Below, piece by piece: positions 25,806 through 34,274 of a DNA stretch of 34,677 nucleotides (positions are counted from its first letter, which is position 1; every line of letters begins with the position of its first letter). Origin of the DNA: Bodo saltans (taxonomy: Eukaryota; Euglenozoa; Kinetoplastea; Eubodonida; Bodonidae). The stretch spans positions 52,576-87,252 of the forward strand of contig CYKH01000057.1 of NCBI GenBank assembly GCA_001460835.1, given 5' to 3'. Position numbers and translations under genes: made by a program. A model generated the notes under the pieces. The model had not been told where the DNA came from, ran no database searches, and worked only from the letters and a program-made list of their open reading frames with translations.

Positions 25806-27389
25806 ATGCCACTTCCTCAGATCCTAAATCAACTGAGAAAACGCCCAAGACAGGAGTCTGCAACGACGTCAACTGCAGTGTCTCCCCCTGGGCCGACTGT
25901 TAACACAATCCTCCAGCAGAACATTGTGCACTACAACGATGAGCACCCATTTCCGTTTGTCATGGACAGTGAGTTCCCGGCCGAGGGGTACCGCTCACGC
26001 TTTGGCGACACGAAAACAGCGATTCACTGGGGCCAGCGCAAGCTCCTTCTTTCAGAAATGCAATTGCTATCCCACTACGCACGTCCTGGCGTCTCGTACC
26101 ACATTGTGTATGCAGGATCGGCACCAGGAACACATTTGGGCTTTCTAGACGACATCACCAACTGTATTCATACTTGGGAACTGGTAGACCCTGGGCAGTT
26201 TGATCGTGACGTGTTAGGGCCCCGAAAGAACTTCTTGTTGAGGAATGAGTTTTTCACGAACGCGACTGCGTACGGCATTAATGCGACGAGGTTATCAGCA
26301 CTCAAAGGACTTCGTGCGGTGTACGAACACGTCGCGCTCGACTCTGTTGCCACCGAGAAATCTGAGATTCATGCTCGTCTTGACGGAATCATTGGGCATC
26401 TTGATGTTGCTCGAGGAACCACGGATATTCCTTCTATTTACGAGACGCCTCTGACTCTCCCCGTCGGGCTCAACACGCTCTGCCAGGTTGCGATGGAGCG
26501 TAAGCCACTTCTGTTTGTGTCAGACATTCGATCAGGCTCCGTGGAGCTTCCCAACTTTGAAGAGCACGTTGTGGAGAACATGAAGGCACAACAGGCATGG
26601 ACTGAGATTCTTCAAGGCGACTTTGCCATGCTGAAATTCCGCCTTCCCTACACATCGAAGGCAACCGGGCCTGGTGGTGCCGGTGCGGTGGCGTCAAAGT
26701 TGATTGATGACGACGGCTGCGTTGAGTATTTAGGTGGAGACATGGTGCTCCCGATCTGGACGCGTCCGACGAGCACTGAGGGCCGCCTCGTCGTCCCTCG
26801 AGGCACAGGCCGAATTCGATACAATGTGCAACGCGTTGAAGATCAGTTTTTCTTTTTCAATGCGAAGTTACGTGAGCACTATCACTTTAATCATATTCTG
26901 AGTCCGCACGTTGTCCTCGACAACCATTTCGACGGTGCCGCAGAAGTCAACTGTCTTCGTGAGTTTTGTACGTTTATGGACGCGCGACTGACAGCTCCTG
27001 GCATGAAGAATAAGCTGATTGCTGCCATCGAGGCCATGTCGACGAGGATCACCGTGCAGTTAAAACTTGATTTTGAAGCTGCCGTCAGAAGAAGAGATGC
27101 AATAGTATTGAAGCAAGCACGTCTTGGCCTTCGAGTCGTGGATGAAGAGGGAGGCGAGGACGTTGAGGGCCCATCTTCCCTTGCACAGGTTGTTGTTGTG
27201 CCGACGACAGCGTTTGTGTCTTGGGAAGCTGATGCGCGACGAATGATGGATCAAGCGGCAAAAGAGAGACTTCGACCTATCTGGTGGGGAAACCTCACTC
27301 TTCCTGCTTCTTCTTCTCCCTCTACCGCCACCACTGTTACTACCCCGACCCCGTGGAGAAGCGTTCCAGTCCCTTCGACCTACTTGTGA
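25806..27389 (+). CDS. VP39-like mRNA cap 2'-O-ribose methyltransferase (MTr2/MTr3-like)
   Basis: The product is 527 residues. It resembles the poxvirus VP39 cap 2'-O-methyltransferase/poly(A) polymerase stimulatory subunit (PF01358). IHWGQRKLLLSEMQLL holds the first catalytic Lys (about 79). YAGSAPGTHLGFL at about 103-113 is the SAM-binding loop, followed by WELVDPGQFD. FVSDIRS holds the catalytic Asp (about 240), FAMLKFRLPY the second Lys (about 277) and TSTEGRLVV the Glu (about 325). All four K-D-K-E residues are present, so it should be active. In Trypanosoma brucei, VP39-related MTr2 and MTr3 methylate nucleotides of spliced-leader cap 4, and this is probably an orthologue of one of them; the length is nearer to MT57/MTr3. 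It is longer than VP39 (333 residues), with an insertion of about 60 residues before the catalytic Asp and a C-terminal extension. Nuclear location is expected. Confidence 0.9.
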   Translation: MPLPQILNQLRKRPRQESATTSTAVSPPGPTVNTILQQNIVHYNDEHPFPFVMDSEFPAEGYRSRFGDTKTAIHWGQRKLLLSEMQLLSHYARPGVSYHIVYAGSAPGTHLGFLDDITNCIHTWELVDPGQFDRDVLGPRKNFLLRNEFFTNATAYGINATRLSALKGLRAVYEHVALDSVATEKSEIHARLDGIIGHLDVARGTTDIPSIYETPLTLPVGLNTLCQVAMERKPLLFVSDIRSGSVELPNFEEHVVENMKAQQAWTEILQGDFAMLKFRLPYTSKATGPGGAGAVASKLIDDDGCVEYLGGDMVLPIWTRPTSTEGRLVVPRGTGRIRYNVQRVEDQFFFFNAKLREHYHFNHILSPHVVLDNHFDGAAEVNCLREFCTFMDARLTAPGMKNKLIAAIEAMSTRITVQLKLDFEAAVRRRDAIVLKQARLGLRVVDEEGGEDVEGPSSLAQVVVVPTTAFVSWEADARRMMDQAAKERLRPIWWGNLTLPASSSPSTATTVTTPTPWRSVPVPSTYL

Positions 27390-27400
27390 AGTAACTAACA

Positions 27401-27669
27401 CACACTGCAAAGCTCTACTAGAGAGCAACAGCCACAACGTTTAATTACAGTACGATGACTCTTACGGTGTGCGATCATTTCTTACACGAACCGATGAAGG
27501 AGTAGAGATTAGGTGAAAGTACGGAGAGCATACGGCTCCGGCGAAGGTTGTCGTTGTTGTTGTGGTTGTTATCGCACATACAAGCAAGAAAGAGAAGAGA
27601 CATAGTTCTTTTTGGTATCATTCTCGCACGCTTGTGATTTCTTTTCCCCCCGGAAGTGACACACAGGAA
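27401..27669 (+). repeat. Intergenic duplication, copy 1
   Basis: This begins 12 bases after the methyltransferase stop. Blocks at 27401-27453 (CACACTGCAA to TACAGTAC), about 27487-27503 (CGAACCGATGAAGGAG) and 27593-27665 (AGAAGAGACATAG to GTGACACACA) recur in the same order in copy 2. Confidence 0.85.
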
Positions 27670-27680
27670 CATAAAAACTT

Positions 27681-27838
27681 CACACTGCAAGCTCTACTAG
27701 AAAGCAACAGCCACAACGTTTAATTACAGTACGTGAATCTTACGGTCGTGACGAACCGATGAAGGAGAAGAGACATAGTTCTTTTTGGTATCATTCTCGC
27801 ACACTAGTTAATGCTCGCCCCCCCGGAAGTGACACACA
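27681..27838 (+). repeat. Intergenic duplication, copy 2 (shortened)
   Basis: This is a near-identical second copy of 27401-27669 with about 110 bases missing, mainly the GTTGTTGTT-rich middle. Small differences include one A lost after CTGCA and an altered segment before the C-run. It ends about 28 bases before the MFS start codon. Confidence 0.85.
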
Positions 27839-27870
27839 ATAAAACATTTAAGAAACCAATAGAAAAATGA
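27811..27870 (+). other. Possible uORF overlapping the MFS start codon
   Basis: An ATG at 27811 opens 19 codons and ends at a TGA that overlaps the MFS start as ATGA (27867-27870). It exists in the mRNA only if the acceptor at 27807 or further upstream is used. Confidence 0.35.
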
Positions 27871-29471
27871 CAGCAGGGCAGCGCCGGACGTCCCGCACAT
27901 CGAGCCCCAATACTCGGCGAGGGCGCAAGAACAGTTTGGGAAATGTGAGGCGGCCACGATCTCCCTCGCCACAAAAGAGTGTACGCCCTGTAGAGACGAC
28001 TGCTGCTTCTGCTACAATATCGCATTGCCTTGAGGAGCAGCAGCAGAATGCACCTCCTACAGGTTCCGTCGTCGGCAACCTTTTCTACTTGTCTATTTTC
28101 TTCGATCTCTTTGCGGTGGCGACAGTTGTGCCGTTTCTTGCAGACCACTCTCGCCACTTGGATGTTCCTCCCTCCCTCATGGGCGTCGTACAAGCTCTGT
28201 ATGGCCTGATGCAAACATTATCCACCCCTGTATTGGGCACTCTGTGTGACGTCTACGGCCCCAGGCGTATTCTCCTCGTTAGCGTTGGTGGCACTGCACT
28301 ATCGTACTGTGTTCTCTCCTGGGCACTGTGGAAAAAGTCTATCTTTTGGTTTGTTGCCTCACGCGTGCTGATTGGGACGGTGCGCCAGACGATGTCAGTT
28401 GGCTCCACGTTTGTGTCAGTTGGCTCCACGTTTGTCGTCAAGAGTGCTCGCAGCGGTCTTCGCAGCAGCAGCAGCAGTCAGAACAAAGGCAGTGACGTCG
28501 ACGCAGTTGTCGCCAAAGGCATGGGAACTTTCCAGGCAGCAGCGTCGCTTGGATTTGTATTTGGACCGGCTGTTGGTGGTGTCATCGGTGATCGGTTTGG
28601 TGTCGTCGTTGGGTCGCTGGTCGCCGCAGGAGTGGATGGGGTGAATCTGCTGTTGATGTGGAAGGCTACGCAGCATGCAGACACGGTTCTTTCATTGCCA
28701 CATGAGCAGGAGGAGGAGACGCACAGCAGTAGGAAGAAAAGTGGGAATCCCGTCAAACTATTTTTCGTCACGCTATTGCGATGCGACGTCAAGAGTGCGT
28801 TGCTAGGAAGTTTGTATCTGTCCTCTTTGGGGCACATCGTGCTGCAAACGTCCATGCCGTTACTGGTTCGTCGAGGCTTCGGCCTTAGCGGGACTTCCAC
28901 TGGACTTCTGTTCTCTTTATGGAGCGGGTTGAATGTCGTCATGATGGCGTCGGTCCCTCGCTTCCTTTCTGCCGGAGCGCCACCTGGTCGGGATGGTAGG
29001 ATTGTTGTCAGCGCTGGCATATTGTCGTTGTTTGGACACTGTTTGATGCTCATCGCGCTGCTGCTTGGTGGTGTCGGTTCGTCATCACCTCAAAGCACAG
29101 AAGCAACAGAAGTGCCCCATGCGGTTTGGTGTTATGCCATTGGCCTTGGAGTGGTAGCGTTGTCCTACGGAGTTGGGGAAGTGATCAAGCGGTCATGCTT
29201 TTCGACCATGTTCCCGACTGACGTGTCAGGAGAAGTGATGAGCATCGTGTTCAGCCTTGAAGGGGCTAACCGTGTCGTGGCCCCCATTATCGTGGGGTTT
29301 CTTCTTCCGCCTATGAGGCCCTTGTCAGACACTGGAAGCTCCATTGTTTCCTCGGAGGAGGAAGTGCTCCACAAACCTGCTTTATTCTCGACTCTGTTAA
29401 TACTTGCGGGACTCCTGTTGGGCGAGGTGTGGCGGTGGAAACGGCGCGATCACAAGCTCCATGAGGACTGA
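27867..29471 (+). CDS. Major facilitator superfamily transporter
   Basis: The product is 534 residues. A Ser/Arg-rich cytosolic N-terminus of about 65 residues precedes the first membrane helix (VVGNLFYLSIFFDLFAVATVVPFLA). GTLCDVYGPRRILLVSVGG at about 128-147 is MFS motif A between TM2 and TM3. Further helices pair up on both sides of a Ser/Glu/Lys loop near 270-300 and give roughly 12 in all. The overall feel is of the TetA/MFSD9-10 type, but the substrate cannot be read. A 7-residue duplication (SVGSTFV twice) sits around residues 177-190, followed by a Ser-rich insert. The ATG at 27867 is the first in frame. Depending on which acceptor AG is used (27807 or 27862), a small uORF may precede it. 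Confidence 0.9.
   Translation: MTAGQRRTSRTSSPNTRRGRKNSLGNVRRPRSPSPQKSVRPVETTAASATISHCLEEQQQNAPPTGSVVGNLFYLSIFFDLFAVATVVPFLADHSRHLDVPPSLMGVVQALYGLMQTLSTPVLGTLCDVYGPRRILLVSVGGTALSYCVLSWALWKKSIFWFVASRVLIGTVRQTMSVGSTFVSVGSTFVVKSARSGLRSSSSSQNKGSDVDAVVAKGMGTFQAAASLGFVFGPAVGGVIGDRFGVVVGSLVAAGVDGVNLLLMWKATQHADTVLSLPHEQEEETHSSRKKSGNPVKLFFVTLLRCDVKSALLGSLYLSSLGHIVLQTSMPLLVRRGFGLSGTSTGLLFSLWSGLNVVMMASVPRFLSAGAPPGRDGRIVVSAGILSLFGHCLMLIALLLGGVGSSSPQSTEATEVPHAVWCYAIGLGVVALSYGVGEVIKRSCFSTMFPTDVSGEVMSIVFSLEGANRVVAPIIVGFLLPPMRPLSDTGSSIVSSEEEVLHKPALFSTLLILAGLLLGEVWRWKRRDHKLHED
28395..28436 (+). repeat. Tandem 21-bp duplication inside the MFS gene
   Basis: Two adjacent 21-base units differ only at the last base. 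They add SVGSTFV twice at the start of a membrane-proximal segment and keep the frame. Confidence 0.95.
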
Positions 29472-29570
29472 GGACCATGTCTGGCTTTCGCCGCACTCTT
29501 GTACCAATCACTCTGATCTGATGCGTTCATTTATCATTCATTCATTAGATTAGTAAAACAGCGCAATCGA

Positions 29571-29603
29571 TTTTTTTTTTCCCGCGTTGACTTTCCCAAC
29601 AAG
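29571..29603 (+). promoter_or_regulatory. Trans-splice acceptor for the orphan gene at 29695
   Basis: A run of T and C at 29571-29583 is followed by CCCAACAAG ending at 29603. The leader from 29604 to 29694 is AC-rich and has no ATG before 29695. The TTG at 29587 is upstream of the acceptor. Confidence 0.65.
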
Positions 29604-29694
29604 GCACCATACAAGCCACTCCTTCACAACAAGAGACCTTCACACAAAATCACTTTACACACACTCACACACAAACTACAATCACACAAAACTG

Positions 29695-31035
29695 ATGATG
29701 CAGTCCACACCATTCGGTAGCACGCCCAGCACGCCACAACTGTTCCCGCCGCCTGTGCACGATGAACCACTTCACGTTGCTGTGCTTCACGGCGGTGACT
29801 ACCATCGACGACAACTGACCGCGTCAAAGATTCAAGATGTGTACCCCCACCCCCTTCCGATTGCCCGCCAAGATCGCAGCGTGCACCACCCCTCGGTGCG
29901 CGCGCTCATGGAAGCAATGGACCACGTGACAGTTGTGGCGTCCTACAATCCCTATTCCCGCACCGCGCCTATCGAACATCACATCGTGCCACGCACAGAT
30001 CCACTGGACAACAACAACGCCCCACAGCAGCACGCTGAGGGGAATGTTTCAACAACTTCCGCATTTTCAGCACAGGAGTCACCACTTATCTTGCCGCCTA
30101 GCAAATCGCTCGTGCACAAGAACGCTACCACCACAAACAACATTTTTGTTTCTGTGGGTCCGCCCCTTGACAACAACGAGGAGAGCGTTGACTCCGCAAA
30201 CACCACCGCTTCTACCACACCACTACGCGCTCACCATGACGGACTGTCGTCCGACGAGGATGAGTGCGTGACGCCACCAAACACTCCAAGCAGTGCGTTC
30301 CCAAGCGACGCTTCCTCCCTGCCAGCCTCAATGTCCTCAGCTACTGCTCCTTCAGCGCTGCAGCGCCCCATTGTTCTAGACTGTCACCATCACCTTGTTG
30401 CCGCCTGCCCAACATCCCCCACCGCGCCTGCTGTTCCACGAGTTGGCCGTCTCTATTACTTTGTCGCGCCAACCTTGTTCCCTGACTATTGTGTGTTCGA
30501 GGACAGCAACCCATCTTCTACTCCCGCATCTAACGCTGCTGCTCCCGCTACTACTGCTCTACTCCACCGCCGCATTGTGTTTGGGTCTCGATGCAGCATC
30601 GAGCTTGCCCACCTCCCTCGCTACAAACTTGGTGGGTTATGTTGTGAGATCGAAGACGTTGTTGTCGCCCACATCCTCTTCATGGCCACCGGCGTCATCG
30701 TCGCTGGGGCTGACATGTTCACGAACTGCAAGGGCTGCTGCTCTGTCTGGCTTCGAAGCGAAGCGGACGCTCAGAAACTACGCGACGGTGTCCACCAGCG
30801 CTTGTGGACACTACCCACACAATTGGGCTACTGCTTGCTGTCGAAGAACGCCGAAGGCCGTCGCTTCCTTGAGGATCAAATTCAACGAATCAGCTCACCC
30901 TTCGCTCACCTACGCTTTCCCCGGCACATGGTGACGGTGCAACGATACATCGACTTGCCAGAGCACCGCCCAACCCGCAGCAGCAACAATGGCAGTAGTA
31001 AGAAGCACTCATCCAAGAACACCAATGATAAGTGA
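29695..31035 (+). CDS. Hypothetical protein with low-complexity N-terminal half
   Basis: The product is 446 residues (starting MMQSTPFGSTPSTP) and I do not recognise it. Residues about 80-260 are Ser/Thr/Pro/Asn-rich, with an acidic phospho-site-like SSDEDE (about 208-213) followed by TPPNTPSS, which resembles proline-directed kinase sites. The C-terminal 180 residues look folded: VGRLYYFVAPTLFPDYCVFED, RRIVFGSRCSIELAHLPRYKLGGLCCEIEDVVVAHILFMATGVIVAGADMF, and a Cys-rich TNCKGCCSVWL. The end is basic (SSKKHSSKN). There is no signal peptide. The protein is probably cytosolic or nuclear, and perhaps regulatory; that is inference only. Confidence 0.75.
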   Translation: MMQSTPFGSTPSTPQLFPPPVHDEPLHVAVLHGGDYHRRQLTASKIQDVYPHPLPIARQDRSVHHPSVRALMEAMDHVTVVASYNPYSRTAPIEHHIVPRTDPLDNNNAPQQHAEGNVSTTSAFSAQESPLILPPSKSLVHKNATTTNNIFVSVGPPLDNNEESVDSANTTASTTPLRAHHDGLSSDEDECVTPPNTPSSAFPSDASSLPASMSSATAPSALQRPIVLDCHHHLVAACPTSPTAPAVPRVGRLYYFVAPTLFPDYCVFEDSNPSSTPASNAAAPATTALLHRRIVFGSRCSIELAHLPRYKLGGLCCEIEDVVVAHILFMATGVIVAGADMFTNCKGCCSVWLRSEADAQKLRDGVHQRLWTLPTQLGYCLLSKNAEGRRFLEDQIQRISSPFAHLRFPRHMVTVQRYIDLPEHRPTRSSNNGSSKKHSSKNTNDK

Positions 31036-31729
31036 AGAGTGCTCGAGAATTCTCGCACTATTATGCTTCATTACCTTTGGAGACACAAGAACACCACGAA
31101 CTCAAAGAGAAGAAAGAGACGAAGGAGGAGCTGGGATGATTTGGGCAGATCACACAAAGATGAGCGTGCACACGAAGGGCAGGCACAACGAAAAGCACAC
31201 AACATCACATACAGACACGATGGATTCTTTTTGTCGACGCGACGGAGACAGCGCACAATCGAAAGAAAAGGTTCCTTTCCCCCTCAAAGCGCTGGTGTTA
31301 CGTTTCCAAGGGACGCGATGGGGAGGCCTTTCTGAGAACTTTTTTTTTTTTGTGCTCGCGTTTGCAATCGGCCACTCGCTCTGTTTGGCACAACGCTTTT
31401 CTTGCCGCTCTCCAAGTTGCAGCACTTAGTTTTTCTTTCTTTTCTCTACTTTGGTACTACCACACTACCACACAACTTGACGCCATTTCTCTCAACGGCG
31501 TTTAGCTTCCCTTTTTTTTTTTCTGTTTTTCTGTTGTTTCGTTTCCTTTTTTTTCTCTTTTTTTTTTATGGCACCTACCTCACATCAAGCGCAGCACACA
31601 CACAACCATCACACATACTGTTACCATCACACAAGACACTGTTCACAAGAAGGTTGCAATGTTCAAAAAGCAACAGCACAGCACACTTCACTAACACGAG
31701 GGTGTGGATGAGCAAACAAACACGCGAAA

Positions 31730-31850
31730 ACAAGAACAACAACAAAAACAAACAAACAAACAAAAATAAATCACAGCATGAAAGTCAATTCCCCACTCTT
31801 GGAAAAAAAAAAAAGCAACAACAAAAAAAAAACAAACAACAACGTCTCAG
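31730..31850. repeat. A-rich low-complexity tract (CAAA/AAC units)
   Basis: Irregular repeats of AACAAC, CAAA and long A-runs, strongly purine-biased on this strand. Confidence 0.7.
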
Positions 31851-32870
31851 CGCACATCAATCGGCCTCAGGCGACATACGTCGCTGAAAGCCCTCTTTGG
31901 ATTCCTTTCTTGGTGTCTTTTTGTTTTGGTGGCAACTGATATGGTAACATGACAATTTGAGCTGCTGCTCTTGTTGTCGCCAAGTCACACGGAGTATCGG
32001 GAGTTTCTGCTAGATCGGCGGTTCAGCAGACAGGTTTTTTATTTTATTTTATGGTTTCTTTTTTGTATTTCTTCGGCGAAGATTGTCGGTGCTTCGTCCG
32101 CAAGTTCATAACCTAACTACTACAACAACAAGAAAAACGCGGCTTTGAATTGCAATCTTCTAAGAGAGCAAATCTTTGGCTGCAATGAGAAATCCATCAC
32201 AAAAAATACGGACGGCAATCGCCACACAAACTGGGATCTTACGATTCACACAACCTTGCGGCCTGTTTTTTTTTTTCTTTTGGGAGATGAAGTCACAACC
32301 ACGCGTTCTCGTTGGAGAGGCGCTTTTTTTTTTGTTTACGATGCGTTTTCTGGTGTGAACACTTTGTGCTCATTCAATGAGGTGAAACCCATCACCAAGG
32401 ACAATGAGATGATAGAGAGATACGGATCGTTGAGCGATTAACAGACGATGAATCCAATTGTTTGTTGTGATGCTCACGCCCCCGAAGTCGGCGGATGTTC
32501 ATTATCCTTAGAGAGGTCATGGGATCGTGAATTTGTTTTATGCAGCTCTTTGTTTTCTTTTCTTTTCGCACATTTTTTTTTTTTGATTTTGGTGGATTTC
32601 GATCCGACTCTTTGTAAGTCAAGATCATGGAAGTTTTTTTTTTTTTCAAAACTTTTTTTCTTTTCCTGTTCGAAGCTGCCATTTTTTTTTGTTTCTTCTT
32701 TTCATTTTTGGCATTCATGCATTCAGTTCTCACTGAAATTCTTGTAGACATCGTTGATGCCTGCTTCCTCGCAGAATATCCTCTCTTCTTTCTTTTGTAA
32801 ACAAATGCGCATTCAAAACACAATGAGAAGCTCAGATTCACAAAGAATTCCCGGTCAATCGGAAAGGTGA

Positions 32871-32886
32871 CCTTTTTCTTCCCCAG
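32871..32886 (+). promoter_or_regulatory. Trans-splice acceptor for the NAP/SET-like gene
   Basis: CCTTTTTCTTCCCCAG ends at 32886, 23 bases before the ATG at 32910, and there is no earlier ATG in the leader. This makes the signal-peptide-bearing start the natural one. Confidence 0.7.
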
Positions 32887-32909
32887 CATTTTATTTGTAG
32901 TCCTAAGAA

Positions 32910-33743
32910 ATGCGACGACAAGCCGCTTCTGCTATTCTGCTTGTGTTCGCCGTCGTGGCGGTTGTGTGCTCCAACGCGGCTGCACCAGAAAATGAAGACC
33001 CTCAGGACAAAGCTGTCATGGACGCCCGCCGCTCCCAAGATGTGATTGACAAGACAACGGAAGAGATGATGCGAAAGCTCACCGAGCTTGAAATTGAATT
33101 CCACAAGAAAAAGCAACCGTTGTTCGAGCAGCGCAATGAGATTTTGAAAACAGTGAAGGGCTTTTGGGCACGAGTGGTAGAAAACCACCCAAGCCACGAA
33201 TCTTGGTTCCGTGGTAGCGACAAAGCCGCCCTGGCCCACTTGACTGATGTGGTGGTCAAGGACTTGGAGGAGGAGACCGATGCACATCTTCTCCACCACT
33301 ACCGCATTGAGCTGCACTTCGAGCCCAATGCTTACTTTAGCAACGCTGTGCTCCGGCGTGATGTGCGTGGCCATGCCCACGATGATGGCGTGTCGACTGT
33401 CAGTGGTGTGACGTGGTTTGAGGGCCGCCTTCCAACCGAGCCCAGTTTCTTCAACTTCTTTGAAAGATCCAATGAGCGAATCACCGCGCCTCGATTGGAC
33501 ACCCACTTCATCTCCGAAATCGGTCATATCTTCCGCTATGAGTTCTGGCCCAACCCCTTCACCTACCACGACCTCCCGCAGTACCAAGAGCTCATGCAGC
33601 AACATCACCGTGGGGACTTGTACGCTGCCGCTGAGGAGCATGCCATTCCGTATCAAGAGGAGACAGACTTTGCCGACGTGCCACTGCCAGATGTACCAGA
33701 GGCGTCCTCTGAGCAGCCGGAGGCAGACGCGGGTGATTTCTAG
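32910..33743 (+). CDS. SET/TAF-I-like nucleosome assembly protein (NAP family) with an N-terminal signal peptide
   Basis: The product is 277 residues. Residues 1-25 (MRRQAASAILLVFAVVAVVCSNAAA) form a textbook signal peptide. After it comes the NAP fold. A long dimerisation helix at about 35-85 includes ELEIEFHKKKQPLFEQRNEILKTVKGFWARVVENHP, close in pattern to human SET. An earmuff region follows (LTDVVVKDLEEETDAHLLHHYRIELHF, PNAYFSNAVLRR). Then come EPSFFNFFE and IGHIFRYEFWPNPFTYH, the SET WPNP element, and an acidic tail. SET proteins are normally nuclear or cytosolic histone chaperones and PP2A inhibitors, so the secretory signal is unexpected. An internal start at Met37 would give a conventional cytosolic protein, but the leader gives no sign of it. 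Confidence 0.9.
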   Translation: MRRQAASAILLVFAVVAVVCSNAAAPENEDPQDKAVMDARRSQDVIDKTTEEMMRKLTELEIEFHKKKQPLFEQRNEILKTVKGFWARVVENHPSHESWFRGSDKAALAHLTDVVVKDLEEETDAHLLHHYRIELHFEPNAYFSNAVLRRDVRGHAHDDGVSTVSGVTWFEGRLPTEPSFFNFFERSNERITAPRLDTHFISEIGHIFRYEFWPNPFTYHDLPQYQELMQQHHRGDLYAAAEEHAIPYQEETDFADVPLPDVPEASSEQPEADAGDF

Positions 33744-34274
33744 TTCCTGTTGCTGTTGTGCCTTTCCGCAGCAGATGATGATCGCACCGTGCAGCGAAAA
33801 CGAGGTGCGATGCGACGTTTTATTATATCAACGAAGGACTGAGGTATGAGAGATTATTGTGCGCGAGAAGATTTTGAGGGCCGCATGACGCCTGTTTGGT
33901 TAGGTTTCTTGCTACTGTGTGATACCTCTCTGACATACACACAAAGTCCAATTGAGTAAATTGGCTTGAGTGTGGAAAAGAAAGAGGAAATCATTTGGCC
34001 AAAACTTCGCATTCTTTTGTTTGTGCGCCTTTTTTTTTTCCTCGCTCGTTTTCGTTCTATTTGTTTGTACGTGGTACACGGCGATGTGGGGTGTTGATGC
34101 GGTACGGTGATGTGAAAAGAAAACGAGGACACCAAAATAAATTTCTAGAAGATGCGTTCACAATTCACAATTTGTTTGTCTGGTTCCTTCCACATAGACT
34201 TGCGGTGGTTCAAAAGGACAGAAATGTTTGTTTCCTGTGTTTTTATGCCTTATGTAGTGGAAAAAATAAGCAGT
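33744..34274 (+). other. Intergenic spacer before the tail-anchored protein gene
   Basis: About 530 bases. One pyrimidine-rich block lies at 34029-34068 and a second at 34227-34245. They allow two alternative acceptor regions and hence two starts for the next gene. No other feature is recognised. Confidence 0.45.
34227..34257 (+). promoter_or_regulatory. Trans-splice acceptor for the tail-anchored protein gene
   Basis: A T-rich stretch is followed by TATGTAG ending at 34257, 17 bases before the ATG at 34275. Confidence 0.5.

Larger units (their letters stand above)
31036..32909 (+). other. Long gene-free stretch rich in homopolymers
   Basis: This is 1.87 kb between convincing genes. The ORFs here are low-complexity, start from non-ATG codons or run through poly-T (giving Phe runs), so I call none. 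It has many T-runs of 8-14 (for example near 31339, 31512, 32268, 32320, 32571, 32636) and A-rich CAA/AAC stretches at 31730-31850. No tRNA or other RNA is recognised. It may be a long 3' UTR of the orphan gene. Confidence 0.5.

Noticed and set aside
27401-27838. CRISPR-like or mobile-element reading of the duplicated spacer
   Set aside because: There are only two long, imperfect copies with no spacer periodicity, no transposase ORF and no terminal inverted repeats that I can see.
31402-31887. 161-codon ORF with Phe-rich and Asn/Lys-rich halves
   Set aside because: It is a direct translation of T-runs and A-rich repeats, low complexity with no acceptor before it.
32145-32441. 98-codon ORF in the long spacer
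   Set aside because: It starts from TTG, includes FFFLL and FFFV encoded by T-runs, and has no recognisable domain.
31036-32909. tRNA, snoRNA or other RNA gene in the long spacer
   Set aside because: I searched for B-box-like GTTCGA and C/D-box motifs. One GTTCGA near 32669 has no tRNA arms around it. Nothing else was convincing.
32838-33656. 272-codon minus-strand ORF opposite the NAP/SET gene
   Set aside because: The forward frame carries the SET-type motifs and a proper acceptor, while the reverse ORF has no acceptor on its strand and no domain.
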